From Pseudomonas tritici (GTDB lineage: Bacteria > Pseudomonadota > Gammaproteobacteria > Pseudomonadales > Pseudomonadaceae): a DNA stretch of 64,000 nt. This document shows positions 18,612 to 30,550 of this stretch, one piece after another. The translations under genes were made by a program, and so were the position numbers. Every line of letters starts with the position of its first letter. The first letter of the stretch is position 1. The DNA is taken from contig NZ_CP077084.1 of the NCBI RefSeq assembly GCF_014268275.3, positions 1 to 64,000 on the forward strand. The letters run 5' to 3'. Below the pieces are notes generated by a model. It had not been told where the DNA came from. It ran no database searches and saw only the letters and a list, made by a program, of their open reading frames with translations.

Positions 18612-18845
18612 TTAAATCTTGCCAGCGGCACGAATTTCGGCCAGCACGACAGTGATGCCACGCTTGTCGATGATACGCATGCCTTTAGCAGATACGCGCA
18701 GACGGACAAAACGTTTCTCTTCTTCAACCCAGAAGCGGTGATGCTGCAGGTTTGGCAGGAAACGACGACGGGTTTTGTTATTTGCGTGGGAAATGTTATT
18801 CCCAGTCACCGGACCCTTACCGGTAACTTGACATACTCTCGACAT
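18612..18845 (-). CDS. rpmB: 50S ribosomal protein L28
   Basis: The 77-residue protein starts [20 protein letters not shown], the L28 signature, and ends in the conserved [12 protein letters not shown]. Only one cysteine is present at the N-terminus, so this is the zinc-independent form. It is the first gene of rpmB-rpmG. A good promoter lies at 18994-19022 on the minus strand, leaving a leader of about 140 bases with a strong hairpin just before the gene. Confidence 0.97.
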   Translation of the reverse strand: MSRVCQVTGKGPVTGNNISHANNKTRRRFLPNLQHHRFWVEEEKRFVRLRVSAKGMRIIDKRGITVVLAEIRAAGKI

Positions 18846-19303
18846 GCCTCAGCCCTCTAAAACCACATGCCCAACCCGGCATGGGTTGGCCGCTTAATCT
18901 CTCAGTCATTTGGCGCCAGGCGCCGCGTTTCTTTAGGGTCTTACCGGCTACACCTACAAGCGAAGGAACCGGGCCCCTAGAAAAGAGCGCTGCTTTATAC
19001 CAGAAAGACCCTAGTGCAACAACAGCCCGTGTGTTTTTACCGGCGTAAATCTCGGCGGCAAACGCCTGAACCGTTGCTAATAGGGGCCGCAGTAACAATC
19101 GACCACTCGTCGCACAGAATGATTTACAGCGCCCGCGCGCGCAGTGAAGCGCACGGCGGAACGCGCTGAGGCGCCATCAAAACAGCATTTCAGGCAAAAG
19201 CACAGGCAAAAATGGGCTAGTCATTTATCTGTCAGACCTCTACGGTAGGACTTTTCCAGACTGCACTCGCAGATGGGCCTTCGATCTGCAAAGGAAACCG
19301 AAC
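18846..19303. promoter_or_regulatory. rpmB/dppA-like intergenic region
   Basis: These 458 bp hold no convincing gene; a 93-codon frame on the minus strand is just the rpmB leader read through. On the minus strand, TTGTTG (19017-19022), a 17-base spacer and TATAAA (18994-18999) form a strong sigma-70 promoter for rpmB. The leader contains a hairpin at 18871-18889 (CCAACCC/GGGTTGG, 5-nt loop). The rest, up to the ABC binding-protein start at 19304, has a GC-rich centre (about 19130-19160) and an AAGGA ribosome site; I could not place the plus-strand promoter. Confidence 0.65.
18994..19022 (-). promoter_or_regulatory. Sigma-70 promoter of rpmBG
   Basis: TTGTTG (-35) and TATAAA (-10) are separated by 17 bases on the minus strand. 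Transcription would start near 18987, about 140 bases upstream of rpmB. Confidence 0.65.
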
Positions 19304-20896
19304 ATGCGCCTCGCTGCCCTACCGCTATTGCTTGCCCCTCTATTTATCGCTCCGGCGGCTGTTGCTGCCACCAATCTGAGCGTTTGCACCGAGGCCAGCC
19401 CCGAAGGGTTCGATGTGGTGCAATACAACTCATTGACCACCACCAATGCTTCAGCCGACGTGCTGATGAACCGCCTGGTGGACTACGACGCGGCCAGCGG
19501 CAAGCTGGTGCCAAGCCTGGCAGACAGCTGGGAAGTCTCGCCGGATGGCCTGACCTATACCTTCAAGCTGCACCCGGATGTGAAGTTTCATCGCACCGAA
19601 TACTTCACCCCAAGCCGTACCCTGACCGCGGAAGACGTGCGCTTCAGCTTCGAACGCATGCTCGACCCGGCCAACCCGTGGCACAAGATCGCCCAGAGCG
19701 GTTTCCCCCATGCGCAGTCGCTGCAGTTGCCCGCACTGGTCAAGAAGATCGACGCTCTTGACCCGCTGACCGTGCGCTTTACCCTCGATCACGCCGACTC
19801 CACCTTCCTCGCCGCCCTGAGCATGGGCTTTGCCTCGATCTACCCGGCCGAATACGCCGACAAACTGCTCAAGGCCGGCACGCCGGAGAAGCTCAACAGC
19901 CAGCCCATCGGCACCGGGCCGTTCATCTTCAGCCGCTTCCAGAAAGATGCCGTGGTGCGCTACAAGGCCAACCCGGACTACTTCGCCGGCAAACCGGCTG
20001 TGGATAACTTGATCTTCGCGATCACGCCGGACGCCAACGTGCGCCTGCAGAAATTGCACCGCAATGAATGCCAGATTGCCCTTTCGCCCAAGCCGCTGGA
20101 CGTGGGCGAGGCCGAAAAGGACCCGGCGCTCAAGGTGGAGAAAACCGCCGCCTTCATGACCGCCTTCGTGGCCATTAACAGCCAGCACCCGCCCCTGGAC
20201 AAGCCCGAAGTACGCCAGGCGATCAACCTGGCCTTCGACAAGGGCAGTTACCTCAAGGCCGTGTTTGAAGGCACTGCCGAAGCCGCGAACGGACCTTTCC
20301 CGCCCAACACCTGGAGCTACGCCAAAGAGCTGCCCGGTTATCCACAGGACCTCGCCAAGGCCAAGGGGCTGCTGGACCGTGCCGGGCTCAAGGATGGTTT
20401 CAAGACCACTATCTGGACCCGCCCCACCGGCAGCCTGCTGAACCCCAACCCGAACCTCGGCGCACAACTGCTGCAGGCTGACCTGGCCAAGGTCGGCATC
20501 CAGGCCGAGATCCGCGCGATCGAATGGGGCGAGTTGATTCGCCGCGCCAAAGCCGGCGAGCACGACTTGCTGTTCATGGGCTGGGCCGGCGACAACGGCG
20601 ACCCGGATAACTTCCTTACCCCGCAGTTCTCCTGTGCGGCAGTCAAATCCGGCACCAATTTCGCCCGCTACTGCGACCCCGCCCTGGACAAGCTGATCAG
20701 CGCCGGCAAGACCACCAGCGAGCAGGGAGTACGCAGCAAGCTGTATCAGCAGGCCCAGGCGCAGATCCAGCAGCAAGCGTTGTGGCTGCCGCTGGCGCAC
20801 CCTACGGCATTTGCCCTGACCCGCAAGAATGTCGAGGGCTATCAGGTGAGCCCGTTCGGGCGCCAGGATTTCTCCAAGGTCAGCGTCAAGCCCTGA
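19304..20896 (+). CDS. ABC transporter peptide-binding protein (DppA family)
   Basis: The 530-residue periplasmic protein is of the SBP_bac_5 family (DppA/OppA). A signal peptide of about 22 residues (LLLAPLFIAPAAVAA) precedes the mature start. The family signature occurs in KLVPSLADSWEVSPDGLTYTFKLHPDVKFH near residues 66-95. It delivers dipeptides, or possibly other small solutes, to an ABC permease that is not encoded next to it. It stands alone between divergent rpmB and convergent radC; in PAO1 the equivalent gene is also an isolated binding protein. An AAGGAAAC ribosome site precedes the ATG. Confidence 0.88.
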   Translation: MRLAALPLLLAPLFIAPAAVAATNLSVCTEASPEGFDVVQYNSLTTTNASADVLMNRLVDYDAASGKLVPSLADSWEVSPDGLTYTFKLHPDVKFHRTEYFTPSRTLTAEDVRFSFERMLDPANPWHKIAQSGFPHAQSLQLPALVKKIDALDPLTVRFTLDHADSTFLAALSMGFASIYPAEYADKLLKAGTPEKLNSQPIGTGPFIFSRFQKDAVVRYKANPDYFAGKPAVDNLIFAITPDANVRLQKLHRNECQIALSPKPLDVGEAEKDPALKVEKTAAFMTAFVAINSQHPPLDKPEVRQAINLAFDKGSYLKAVFEGTAEAANGPFPPNTWSYAKELPGYPQDLAKAKGLLDRAGLKDGFKTTIWTRPTGSLLNPNPNLGAQLLQADLAKVGIQAEIRAIEWGELIRRAKAGEHDLLFMGWAGDNGDPDNFLTPQFSCAAVKSGTNFARYCDPALDKLISAGKTTSEQGVRSKLYQQAQAQIQQQALWLPLAHPTAFALTRKNVEGYQVSPFGRQDFSKVSVKP

Positions 20897-20901
20897 CAAC
20901 C

Positions 20902-20925
20902 AAGCCCGCCCCCATGGGCGGGCTT
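20902..20925. terminator. Hairpin between convergent dppA-like gene and radC
   Basis: A 10-bp perfect stem AAGCCCGCCC/GGGCGGGCTT with a 4-nt loop lies 6 bases after the binding-protein stop and touches the radC stop codon. There is no long T run, so it is a weak intrinsic terminator in either direction. Confidence 0.65.
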
Positions 20926-21598
20926 ACATCCACCCGTATTCCGCCATCGACAACGGATCGCCATCGCCCACAATGATGTGATCCAGTACCCGCACGTCCA
21001 CTACTTCCAAGGCCTTTTGCAGCAACTTGGTCAATTTTCGATCAGCCGCACTGGGCTCTGCGCTGCCGGAAGGATGGTTGTGGCACAGGATCAAGGCCGC
21101 CGCGTTATACGCCAGGGCGCGCTTGACCACTTGCCGGGGGTAAACCATCGCCGCGTCAATGGTGCCCTGGGATAACGCTTCGAAACCCAGCACCCTGTGT
21201 TTTGAGTCGAGAAACAGGCAACCGAAGATCTCGTGAGGCTCATGGCGCAGCAAAGCCTTCAGGTAATCACGCACGGCTACCGGGCTTTCCAGCACCGAAT
21301 CCTTACGCAGGCGCTCGGCCATATGTCGCCGGGACATTTCCAGCACTGCCTGCAACTGGGCAAATTTCGCCGGCCCAAGGCCCAATTGCTGGTTGAACAG
21401 CACCTGGCTGGCCTCCAACAATGGGCGCAAGCCACCGAATTGCGCCAACAGATGGCGCGCCAAGTCCACCGCGCTCCTGCCAGCGACCCCGGTACGCAGG
21501 AAGATCGCCAGCAGCTCGGCATCCGACAGGCTCGCCGCGCCCCATTCCAAAAGCTTCTCTCGCGGCCGCTCTGCTGCTGGCCAATCGCGAATACTCAT
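20924..21598 (-). CDS. radC: RadC family JAB-domain protein
   Basis: The 224-residue protein has an N-terminal helix-hairpin-helix region (about residues 1-75, with [21 protein letters not shown]) and a C-terminal JAB/MPN metalloprotease-like domain. The metal motif is [16 protein letters not shown] (HxH...D) near residues 170-186. Despite the name, a role in DNA repair is not well supported for the family and the substrate is unknown. It is divergent from coaBC with a 160-bp gap, a gene order conserved across many proteobacteria. Confidence 0.93.
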   Translation of the reverse strand: MSIRDWPAAERPREKLLEWGAASLSDAELLAIFLRTGVAGRSAVDLARHLLAQFGGLRPLLEASQVLFNQQLGLGPAKFAQLQAVLEMSRRHMAERLRKDSVLESPVAVRDYLKALLRHEPHEIFGCLFLDSKHRVLGFEALSQGTIDAAMVYPRQVVKRALAYNAAALILCHNHPSGSAEPSAADRKLTKLLQKALEVVDVRVLDHIIVGDGDPLSMAEYGWM

Positions 21599-21758
21599 CC
21601 CGCCTCCCTTTCCCTATGCGTCCTATGCGCCACGTGCACCGCTGTTGCCTCGCGGACGCTGTGTTATCGTAGGCCCTCTTTTTTGCCGCGATTTCCCCTG
21701 GGGAGGGGGCATCGCAGGCGCCACTGAACTGGCATCACTGAACTGGAAAGGCAAACCA

Positions 21759-22967
21759 ATGCAGCGTCTGTATCGGAAACGCATCGTTCTCGGCGTTGGC
21801 GGCGGCATTGCCGCCTACAAGAGCGCAGAGCTGGTCCGCAGGCTCCTGGACCAAGGCGCCGAAGTGCGCGTGGTCATGACTCGCGGCGGCAGTGAGTTCA
21901 TCACGCCGTTGACCATGCAGGCCTTGTCCGGGCACCCGGTTCACCTGGATCTGCTGGACCCGGCGGCCGAAGCCGCCATGGGCCATATCGAGCTGGCCAA
22001 ATGGGCCGACCTGGTGCTGATCGCCCCGGCCACCGCCGACCTGATCGCCCGCCTGGCCCAAGGCATCGCCGATGACCTGCTGACCACCCTGGTACTGGCC
22101 ACCGACGCCACCGTCGCCATCGCCCCGGCCATGAACCAGGCCATGTGGCGCGACCCGGCCACCCAGGCCAACACCCAACTCCTGCAAAGCCGTGGCCTCA
22201 AGGTATTCGGCCCGGCGTCCGGCAGCCAGGCCTGCGGCGACGTCGGCATGGGTCGCATGCTTGAAGCCACCGACCTGGCCCAGTGCGCCGCCGAGTGCTT
22301 CCAGCACTTGGCACTCACTGGCAAGCATGTGCTGATCACGGCTGGCCCAACCCAGGAAAACATCGACCCGGTGCGCTACATCACCAACCATAGCTCAGGA
22401 AAAATGGGCTTTGCGCTGGCCGAAGCGGCGGTCGAGGCAGGCGCACGCGTTACCTTGATCACCGGCCCGGTGCATTTGCCGACCCCGGATCGGGTCACGC
22501 GAATCGACGTAGTCAGCGCCCGCGACATGCTCGCGGCCTGTGAGGCGGCCATTCCGTGCGACCTGTTTATCGCCTCGGCAGCGGTTGCGGACTACCGCCC
22601 GGAAGTCGTCGCCCCGCAAAAGCTCAAGAAAGACCCTACGAGCGGTGACGGCCTGCTCCTGCAAATGGTGCGCAACCCGGACATTCTGGCCACCATCGCC
22701 ACGCGCCCGGACCGTCCGTTCAGTGTCGGCTTCGCCGCCGAGACCGAGCATTTGCTGGACTACGCAGCACGCAAATTGAAAGACAAAAACCTCGACCTGA
22801 TCGTTGCCAATGATGTCGCCAACCCGAGCATCGGCTTCAACAGCGAGGAAAACGCCTGCAGCGTGATCGACCGCGAGCTGCACGCCACCCTTTTCGCCCA
22901 GACCAGCAAAGGCAAGATTGCCCGCCAACTGATCTCTTTTATCGCCCAACGGCTGAACCAGGTTTAA
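21759..22967 (+). CDS. coaBC: Bifunctional phosphopantothenoylcysteine decarboxylase/synthetase
   Basis: CoaBC makes 4'-phosphopantetheine for coenzyme A: the CoaB part joins cysteine to phosphopantothenate using CTP, and the CoaC part, an FMN enzyme, decarboxylates the product. The 402-residue protein has the flavoprotein domain first (about 1-185; [16 protein letters not shown] at 11-26, active-site region APAMNQAMW near 125) and the synthetase domain after (about 190-400; [20 protein letters not shown] near 195-213). The start at 21759 is family-typical; the open frame extends upstream without meaning. It overlaps the beginning of the dut reading region and is probably co-transcribed with dut. 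Confidence 0.96.
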   Translation: MQRLYRKRIVLGVGGGIAAYKSAELVRRLLDQGAEVRVVMTRGGSEFITPLTMQALSGHPVHLDLLDPAAEAAMGHIELAKWADLVLIAPATADLIARLAQGIADDLLTTLVLATDATVAIAPAMNQAMWRDPATQANTQLLQSRGLKVFGPASGSQACGDVGMGRMLEATDLAQCAAECFQHLALTGKHVLITAGPTQENIDPVRYITNHSSGKMGFALAEAAVEAGARVTLITGPVHLPTPDRVTRIDVVSARDMLAACEAAIPCDLFIASAAVADYRPEVVAPQKLKKDPTSGDGLLLQMVRNPDILATIATRPDRPFSVGFAAETEHLLDYAARKLKDKNLDLIVANDVANPSIGFNSEENACSVIDRELHATLFAQTSKGKIARQLISFIAQRLNQV

Positions 22968-22972
22968 TGTCC

Positions 22973-23428
22973 ATGCACGCTTTGCAAGCCAAGATCCTCG
23001 ACCCACGCATCGGCAACGAATTCCCGCTGCCAGCCTATGCCACCCCGGGCTCCGCCGGCCTCGACCTGCGCGCCATGCTCAAGCAAGACACAGTGCTTGA
23101 GCCGGGCCAGACCATTCTGATTCCCACGGGCCTGTCGATCTACGTCGGCGACCCTGGCCTCGCTGCGCTGATCTTGCCGCGCTCCGGCCTGGGTCATAAA
23201 CACGGCATCGTGCTGGGCAACCTGGTGGGCCTGATCGACTCGGACTATCAGGGCGAGCTGATGGTGTCATGCTGGAACCGTGGCCAGACCGCGTTCAACA
23301 TCGCCGTCGGCGAGCGCATTGCCCAGTTGGTACTGGTGCCGGTCGTACAGGCACATTTCGAACTGGTAGAGGAATTCGACGAAACCCAGCGCGGCGCGGG
23401 CGGGTTCGGGCATTCCGGCAGCCACTGA
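22973..23428 (+). CDS. dut: dUTP diphosphatase
   Basis: Dut hydrolyses dUTP to dUMP and pyrophosphate, preventing uracil incorporation and feeding dTMP synthesis. The 151-residue trimeric-type enzyme shows the five motifs, including [10 protein letters not shown] (motif 1), [10 protein letters not shown] (2), [10 protein letters not shown] (3), [11 protein letters not shown] (4) and the C-terminal [10 protein letters not shown] (5). ATG at 22973 gives the usual MHALQAK start; an ATG two codons earlier overlaps the coaBC stop and is possible. Translation is probably coupled to coaBC. Confidence 0.96.
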   Translation: MHALQAKILDPRIGNEFPLPAYATPGSAGLDLRAMLKQDTVLEPGQTILIPTGLSIYVGDPGLAALILPRSGLGHKHGIVLGNLVGLIDSDYQGELMVSCWNRGQTAFNIAVGERIAQLVLVPVVQAHFELVEEFDETQRGAGGFGHSGSH

Positions 23429-23441
23429 CTAAGCTGAATCT

Positions 23442-23463
23442 GGCCGGGCGCCGTTGCCCGGCC
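23442..23463. terminator. Strong hairpin after dut
   Basis: GGCCGGGC and GCCCGGCC form a perfect 8-bp stem with a 6-nt loop, 13 bases after the dut stop. No T run follows, so it may be a pause, a 3'-end stabiliser or a Rho-assisted stop. The remaining 228 bp to algC hold a probable algC promoter region that I could not resolve further. Confidence 0.5.
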
Positions 23464-23691
23464 CGACGCCACCGCTGGGCTTTCAGGACGAAGAATGCGC
23501 GGATTTTATCAGCGAGATTTCTCCATAGAAATCAACGCATTACGCAGACAACAAGTCGGGGCCAGCACTCCGATGGCATTTTTGCACAACGAACTCTCTG
23601 CCGAAAACACCGTCATACCCTTCAGTTTGAGCCTGCCGGTCAGTCACATTAAGGCCAGCCTTGCCCCCTTCAGATGGAGTTTCCCCCCGCG

Positions 23692-25089
23692 ATGAGTACC
23701 GCAGCCCGCGTAGCCCCGACATTCCCCGACAGCATCTTTCGCGCCTATGACATTCGTGGCGTGGTGCCCAAGACCCTGACTGCCGAAACGGCCTACTGGA
23801 TTGGTCGCGCCATCGGCTCCCAGAGCCTGGCCCAGGGCGAGCCCAACGTCTCGGTTGGCCGTGACGGTCGCCTGTCCGGCCCGGAGCTGGTGGAACAACT
23901 GATCCAGGGCCTGGCCGACAGCGGTTGCCATGTCAGCGACGTGGGCCTGGTGCCGACGCCTGCGCTGTACTACGCAGCCAACGTACTGGCCGGCAAGTCC
24001 GGGGTGATGCTCACCGGCAGCCATAACCCGTCGGACTACAACGGCTTCAAGATCGTCATCGCTGGCGACACCCTGGCCAACGAACAGATCCAGGCCCTGC
24101 ACAACCGCCTGAAGACCAACGATCTGACCAGCGGCCAGGGCACCGTCACCAAAGTCGACATCCTGCAACGCTACTCTGATGAAATCACCCGTGACGTCAA
24201 ACTCGCGCGCCGCCTGAAAGTGGTGGTGGACTGTGGCAACGGCGCGGCCGGCGTGATCGCGCCGCAGCTGCTCGAAGCCCTGAACTGCGAAGTGATCCCA
24301 TTGTTCTGCGACGTTGACGGCAACTTTCCGAACCATCACCCGGACCCGGGCAAGCCTGAAAACCTGGTGGACCTGATCGCCAAGGTCAAGGAAACCGGGG
24401 CTGATGTGGGCTTGGCCTTCGACGGCGACGGCGATCGCGTAGGCGTGGTGACCGAAACCGGTGAAATCGTGTTCCCGGATCGCCTGCTGATGCTGTTCGC
24501 CCGCGACGTGGTCGCGCGCAACCCCAACGCCGAGATCATCTTCGACGTGAAGTGCACCCGCCGCCTCACGCCGCTGATCAAGGAATATGGCGGTCGCCCG
24601 CTAATGTGGAAGACCGGTCACTCGTTGATCAAAAAGAAAATGAAGGAAACCGGCGCGCTGTTGGCCGGCGAAATGAGCGGCCATGTGTTCTTCAAGGAAC
24701 GCTGGTTTGGGTTTGACGATGGGATTTACAGTGCCGCACGCCTGCTGGAGATCCTCAGCAAGGAAAAATCCACGGCCGAAGAGCTGTTTCAGACCTTCCC
24801 GAATGATATTTCTACGCCAGAGATCAATATCCATGTGACCGAGGAGAGCAAATTCAGCATCATTGACGCACTGCACGATGCGCAATGGGGCGAAGGCGCC
24901 AACCTGACCACCATTGATGGTGTGCGAGTCGATTACGCCAAAGGCTGGGGCCTGGTTCGCGCGTCCAACACCACACCGGTGCTGGTCCTGCGTTTCGAGG
25001 CGGATACCGAGGCTGAGTTGCAGCGCATCAAGGACGTGTTCCACGCCCAGTTGAAACGTGTTGCCCCTGATCTCCAATTACCGTTCTGA
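23692..25089 (+). CDS. algC: Phosphomannomutase/phosphoglucomutase AlgC
   Basis: AlgC interconverts mannose-6-P with mannose-1-P and glucose-6-P with glucose-1-P, serving alginate, LPS, Psl-type polysaccharide and rhamnolipid precursors. The 465-residue alpha-D-phosphohexomutase has the phosphoserine loop TGSHNPSDYNGFK (Ser near 110), the metal loop DGDGDR near 243, and the sugar loop GEMSGHVFF near 325. ATG at 23692 matches the family N-terminus MSTAARVAPTFP; an ATG at 23674 adds six residues and is less likely. An in-frame stop at 23650 rules out the long AlgC form. argB follows after 19 bp and may be co-transcribed. Confidence 0.94.
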   Translation: MSTAARVAPTFPDSIFRAYDIRGVVPKTLTAETAYWIGRAIGSQSLAQGEPNVSVGRDGRLSGPELVEQLIQGLADSGCHVSDVGLVPTPALYYAANVLAGKSGVMLTGSHNPSDYNGFKIVIAGDTLANEQIQALHNRLKTNDLTSGQGTVTKVDILQRYSDEITRDVKLARRLKVVVDCGNGAAGVIAPQLLEALNCEVIPLFCDVDGNFPNHHPDPGKPENLVDLIAKVKETGADVGLAFDGDGDRVGVVTETGEIVFPDRLLMLFARDVVARNPNAEIIFDVKCTRRLTPLIKEYGGRPLMWKTGHSLIKKKMKETGALLAGEMSGHVFFKERWFGFDDGIYSAARLLEILSKEKSTAEELFQTFPNDISTPEINIHVTEESKFSIIDALHDAQWGEGANLTTIDGVRVDYAKGWGLVRASNTTPVLVLRFEADTEAELQRIKDVFHAQLKRVAPDLQLPF

Positions 25090-25108
25090 TTTTTAACCGG
25101 AGCCCTGA

Positions 25109-26014
<906 letters not shown>

Positions 26015-26025
26015 CTGCAAACAAA

Positions 26026-26060
26026 AAGGCCCCCGCTTAACTCAATTGAGCGGGGGCCTT
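26026..26060. terminator. argB terminator
   Basis: A perfect 12-bp stem (AAGGCCCCCGCT/AGCGGGGGCCTT) is extended by CTC-GAG inner pairs and flanked by A5 on the left. Only a short T-rich tail follows on the plus strand, but the A run supports termination on the minus strand as well (convergent pyrE). Confidence 0.88.
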
Positions 26061-26080
26061 CGTGTTTGTACGCGGTCCCA

Positions 26081-26173
26081 CTGTGGGAGCTGGCTTGCCT
26101 GCGATGGCGGCGACACATTCAACAATTCTATTGCCTGATACACTGCTATCGCGGGCAAGCCCGCTCCCACAGG
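26081..26173. repeat. REPIN between argB and pyrE
   Basis: CTGTGGGAGCTGGCTTGCC on the left pairs with the inverted GCAAGCCCGCTCCCACAG on the right. The inner segment is only weakly palindromic. It lies between the argB terminator and the convergent pyrE stop. Confidence 0.9.
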
Positions 26174-26182
26174 AGATCTGTG

Positions 26183-26827
26183 TCAGACGCCGAATTGTTC
26201 GCGGTACGCACGCACAGCCGGCAGGTGTTGCTTGAGCTGCGGATCATCTTCCAGGAACTGCAGCACCTGGTTCAACGACACGATGCTCACCACCGGAATA
26301 CCGAAGTCGCGCTCCACTTCCTGGATCGCCGACAATTCACCGTTGCCACGTTCCTGGCGGTTCAGCGCGATCAGCACGCCGGCGGCCTTGGCGCCGTCCT
26401 GGGACGCGATGATCTGCATCACTTCGCGGATAGCAGTACCGGCCGTGATCACGTCATCGATGATCAACACATCGCCAGTCAGCGGCGCGCCCACCAGGCT
26501 ACCGCCTTCGCCATGGGCCTTGGCCTCTTTGCGGTTGAAGCACCACGGCAGGTCCTGCCCGTGATGTTCAGCCAGGGCCACGGCAGTTGCAGCCGCCAGG
26601 GGAATGCCTTTGTAGGCCGGGCCGAACAAAACGTCGAAGGAAATACCGCTTTCGACGATGGCTGCCGCGTAGAAACGACCCAGCTGAGCCAGGGCCGAAC
26701 CCGAGTTGAACAAGCCCGCATTGAAAAAGTACGGGCTGGTGCGCCCGGACTTGAGAGTGAACTCACCGAAGCGCAAAACGCCGCGATCGATGGCAAAACG
26801 AATGAAATCGCGTTGATACGCCTGCAT
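26183..26827 (-). CDS. pyrE: Orotate phosphoribosyltransferase
   Basis: PyrE couples orotate to PRPP, giving OMP in pyrimidine synthesis. The 214-residue protein begins [33 protein letters not shown] and has the PRPP loop [17 protein letters not shown] near residues 118-134, with the flexible catalytic loop around [13 protein letters not shown] near 100. ATG at 26827 is chosen because it gives the family length; the upstream ATG adds seven residues and lacks a ribosome site. It is divergent from crc, an arrangement conserved in Pseudomonas. Confidence 0.96.
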   Translation of the reverse strand: MQAYQRDFIRFAIDRGVLRFGEFTLKSGRTSPYFFNAGLFNSGSALAQLGRFYAAAIVESGISFDVLFGPAYKGIPLAAATAVALAEHHGQDLPWCFNRKEAKAHGEGGSLVGAPLTGDVLIIDDVITAGTAIREVMQIIASQDGAKAAGVLIALNRQERGNGELSAIQEVERDFGIPVVSIVSLNQVLQFLEDDPQLKQHLPAVRAYREQFGV

Positions 26828-26909
26828 GAAAAAAGCCTCAGATACCACGGATTTAGCTAATTAGGTAGACGGCGTGTATCATACACGCACGCGATTTTTG
26901 GGGCCATTT

Positions 26910-27689
26910 ATGCGGATCATCAGTGTGAACGTTAATGGTATTCAGGCTGCAGTCGAGCGTGGTTTGCTCAGTTGGCTGCAAGCCCAGAATGCCGACGTCA
27001 TCTGCCTGCAGGATACCCGCGCCTCCGCCTTTGAACTGGACGACCCAGCCTTCCAACTGGATGGCTACTTCCTTTATGCCTGCGATGCCGAAGTGCCCAC
27101 CCAAGGTGGCGTGGCTTTGTATTCGCGGTTGCAACCCAAGGCGGTCATCAGCGGCCTCGGCTTCGAGACAGCCGACCGCTACGGGCGCTACCTGCAAGCC
27201 GATTTCGATAAGGTCAGCATCGCGACCTTGCTGCTTCCTTCGGGGCAGAACGGCGATGAAGACTTGAACCAGAAGTTCAAGCTAATGGACGATTTCGCCC
27301 GTTATCTGGATAAACAGCGGCGCAAACGTCGCGAGTACATTTATTGTGGCTCGCTGTACGTGGCGCAACAGAAGCTGGATATCAAGAACTGGCGCGACAG
27401 CCAGCAATCCCCGGGTTTCCTGGCGCCAGAACGCGCCTGGATGGACGAGATTGTCGGCAACATGGGCTACGTGGATGCCCTGCGCGAAGTCAGCCGCGAA
27501 GGCGACCAGTACAGCTGGTGGCCGGACAACGAACAGGCTGAGATGCTCAACCTGGGCTGGCGTTTCGACTACCAGTTGCTGACCCCAGGCCTGCGCCGGT
27601 TCGTTCGCAGCGCACGCCTGCCGCGCCAGCCGCGCTTCTCGCAGCACGCGCCGCTGATCGTGGACTACGACTGGACATTGACCATCTGA
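26910..27689 (+). CDS. crc: Catabolite repression control protein Crc
   Basis: Crc is the Pseudomonas carbon catabolite repression factor. It stabilises Hfq on A-rich (AANAANAA-type) mRNA sites and so blocks translation of genes for less preferred carbon sources. The 259-residue protein has the endonuclease/exonuclease/phosphatase fold of ExoIII but lacks nuclease activity in the family. It starts MRIISVNVNGIQAAVERGLL; the frame upstream to 26874 is not used. Possible targets in this window include kauB and the amino acid genes. It is divergent from pyrE and convergent with the DUF4870 gene across a long terminator. Confidence 0.96.
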   Translation: MRIISVNVNGIQAAVERGLLSWLQAQNADVICLQDTRASAFELDDPAFQLDGYFLYACDAEVPTQGGVALYSRLQPKAVISGLGFETADRYGRYLQADFDKVSIATLLLPSGQNGDEDLNQKFKLMDDFARYLDKQRRKRREYIYCGSLYVAQQKLDIKNWRDSQQSPGFLAPERAWMDEIVGNMGYVDALREVSREGDQYSWWPDNEQAEMLNLGWRFDYQLLTPGLRRFVRSARLPRQPRFSQHAPLIVDYDWTLTI

Positions 27690-27700
27690 GGTCTTTTTCC

Positions 27701-27742
27701 AGGCACAAAAAAACCGGCATCGCTGTCGGTTTTTTTGTGCCT
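27701..27742. terminator. Bidirectional terminator between crc and DUF4870 gene
   Basis: A perfect 16-bp inverted repeat (AGGCACAAAAAAACCG and its complement) encloses a 10-nt loop. The A7 and T7 runs inside the stem give intrinsic termination signals on both strands for two convergent genes. Confidence 0.9.
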
Positions 27743-27747
27743 GCTCA

Positions 27748-28116
27748 TTATTTGATCACGCGCCAGGTCAAGGGGTAGCGATAGGCAATGCCCTTGTTGG
27801 CCTTGATACTGCCGATGATCGTCAGCACCACAGTGGCAATCGCCAGCGCAAACATCAGGAAAAACCCAACCACCGCAAAGGCCAGCACGATGCAAACCAT
27901 CCAGGCGATGGCCACGGTGATCTGGAAGTTCAGGGCTTCCTTGCCCTGATCATCAATGAACGGGTCCACTTCTTTCTTCATCTGCCACAGGATCAGCGGC
28001 CCTACGACACTGCCGAAAGGGAACACAAACCCCAGAAACGCCGCGAGATGGCACAACATTGCCCCCTGACGCACTTCGTAGGAAGGCGTAGGCACCGGCA
28101 TTTGGCTGTCATTCAT
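27748..28116 (-). CDS. DUF4870 membrane protein
   Basis: The 122-residue protein has three to four hydrophobic segments (about residues 20-45, 65-90, 88-112) and the DUF4870 (Tic20-like) pattern AMLCHLAAFLGFVFPFG...GPLILW and DDQGKEALNFQIT. No function is known for the family. An AAGGAG site precedes the ATG. It stands between rph (same strand, 22 bp upstream) and convergent crc, so it may be co-transcribed with rph. Confidence 0.85.
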   Translation of the reverse strand: MNDSQMPVPTPSYEVRQGAMLCHLAAFLGFVFPFGSVVGPLILWQMKKEVDPFIDDQGKEALNFQITVAIAWMVCIVLAFAVVGFFLMFALAIATVVLTIIGSIKANKGIAYRYPLTWRVIK

Positions 28117-28138
28117 GGCGTTTCTCCTTGAGGCCGAC

Positions 28139-28861
28139 TCAGTCAGCCAGTGCGGCGTTCTGCAGTTCGAAAATCTCGGTCATGCCTTTCTGGGCCAGGG
28201 CCAGCATGGCGTTCAGATCAGCCGGCTGGAATGGCGCGCCTTCGGCAGTGCCCTGCACTTCGATGAAGCCACCAGTGCTGGTCATCACCACGTTCAGGTC
28301 GGTCTCGGCGGCCGAGTCTTCCAGGTAGTCCAGGTCCAGCACAGGCTCGCCTTGGTACATGCCTACCGATACGGCAGCGATCATTTGCTTGAGCGGGTCA
28401 CCGCCTTTCAGGCCGCCACGCTTCTTGATCACTTTGAGTGCATCAACCAGGGCGACCATGGCGCCGGTGATGGACGCGGTGCGGGTGCCGCCGTCGGCCT
28501 GGATCACGTCGCAGTCGACGTACAGGGTCACGTCGCCCAGCTTGGACATATCCAGGGCTGCGCGCAGGGAACGACCGATCAGGCGCTGGATTTCCAGGGT
28601 GCGGCCGCCTTGCTTGCCACGGCTGGCTTCACGCTGGTTACGCTCACCGGTGGCGCGCGGCAGCATGCCGTACTCGGCGGTCAACCAACCCTGGCCCTGG
28701 CCTTTAAGGAAACGCGGTACGCCGTTTTCGACGCTGACGGTGCAGATCACCTTGGTATCGCCAAACTCGACCAGTACAGACCCCTCGGCGTGTTTGGTGT
28801 AGTTGCGGGTGATGCGGATCGAGCGGAGCTGATCGGCAGCGCGACCACTTGGACGTTTCAT
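28139..28861 (-). CDS. rph: Ribonuclease PH
   Basis: RNase PH is a phosphate-dependent 3'-5' exoribonuclease that trims tRNA 3' ends and helps degrade structured RNA. The 240-residue protein starts [28 protein letters not shown], the standard N-terminus. It contains [15 protein letters not shown] near residues 90-104 and the phosphate-binding [11 protein letters not shown] near 124-134. It is divergent from yicC. No truncation of the kind known in some E. coli strains is seen. Confidence 0.96.
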   Translation of the reverse strand: MKRPSGRAADQLRSIRITRNYTKHAEGSVLVEFGDTKVICTVSVENGVPRFLKGQGQGWLTAEYGMLPRATGERNQREASRGKQGGRTLEIQRLIGRSLRAALDMSKLGDVTLYVDCDVIQADGGTRTASITGAMVALVDALKVIKKRGGLKGGDPLKQMIAAVSVGMYQGEPVLDLDYLEDSAAETDLNVVMTSTGGFIEVQGTAEGAPFQPADLNAMLALAQKGMTEIFELQNAALAD

Positions 28862-29046
28862 AGGGAGACACCTGTACTGAGGACGAAAAACTGCCGAGCA
28901 TTATAGAGCCGCGAGCCGATTCGGGGCACTGCTAAAAAATCCGGTTACGAATGGTCGAGTTTGGGCGTGCTCGCCCACTGCGCTACAATCCTGCGCCTTC
29001 TTAACCATCAGCCCGTGTTTGCGGGACTGCAACGCGAGGTACCTCC

Positions 29047-30541
<1,495 letters not shown>

Positions 30542-30550
30542 TTGGCTCTT

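Noticed and set aside
19451..20899. 482-codon minus-strand open frame opposite the peptide-binding protein gene
   Set aside because: The plus-strand gene has a signal peptide and SBP_bac_5 signature; the antisense frame is a shadow.
23650..23691. Long AlgC form with an N-terminal extension
   Set aside because: An in-frame TAA at 23650 stops any extension, so only the 465-residue form can be made.
23495..23695. 66-codon open frame between dut and algC
   Set aside because: It overlaps the algC start, lacks a ribosome site and has no recognisable feature.
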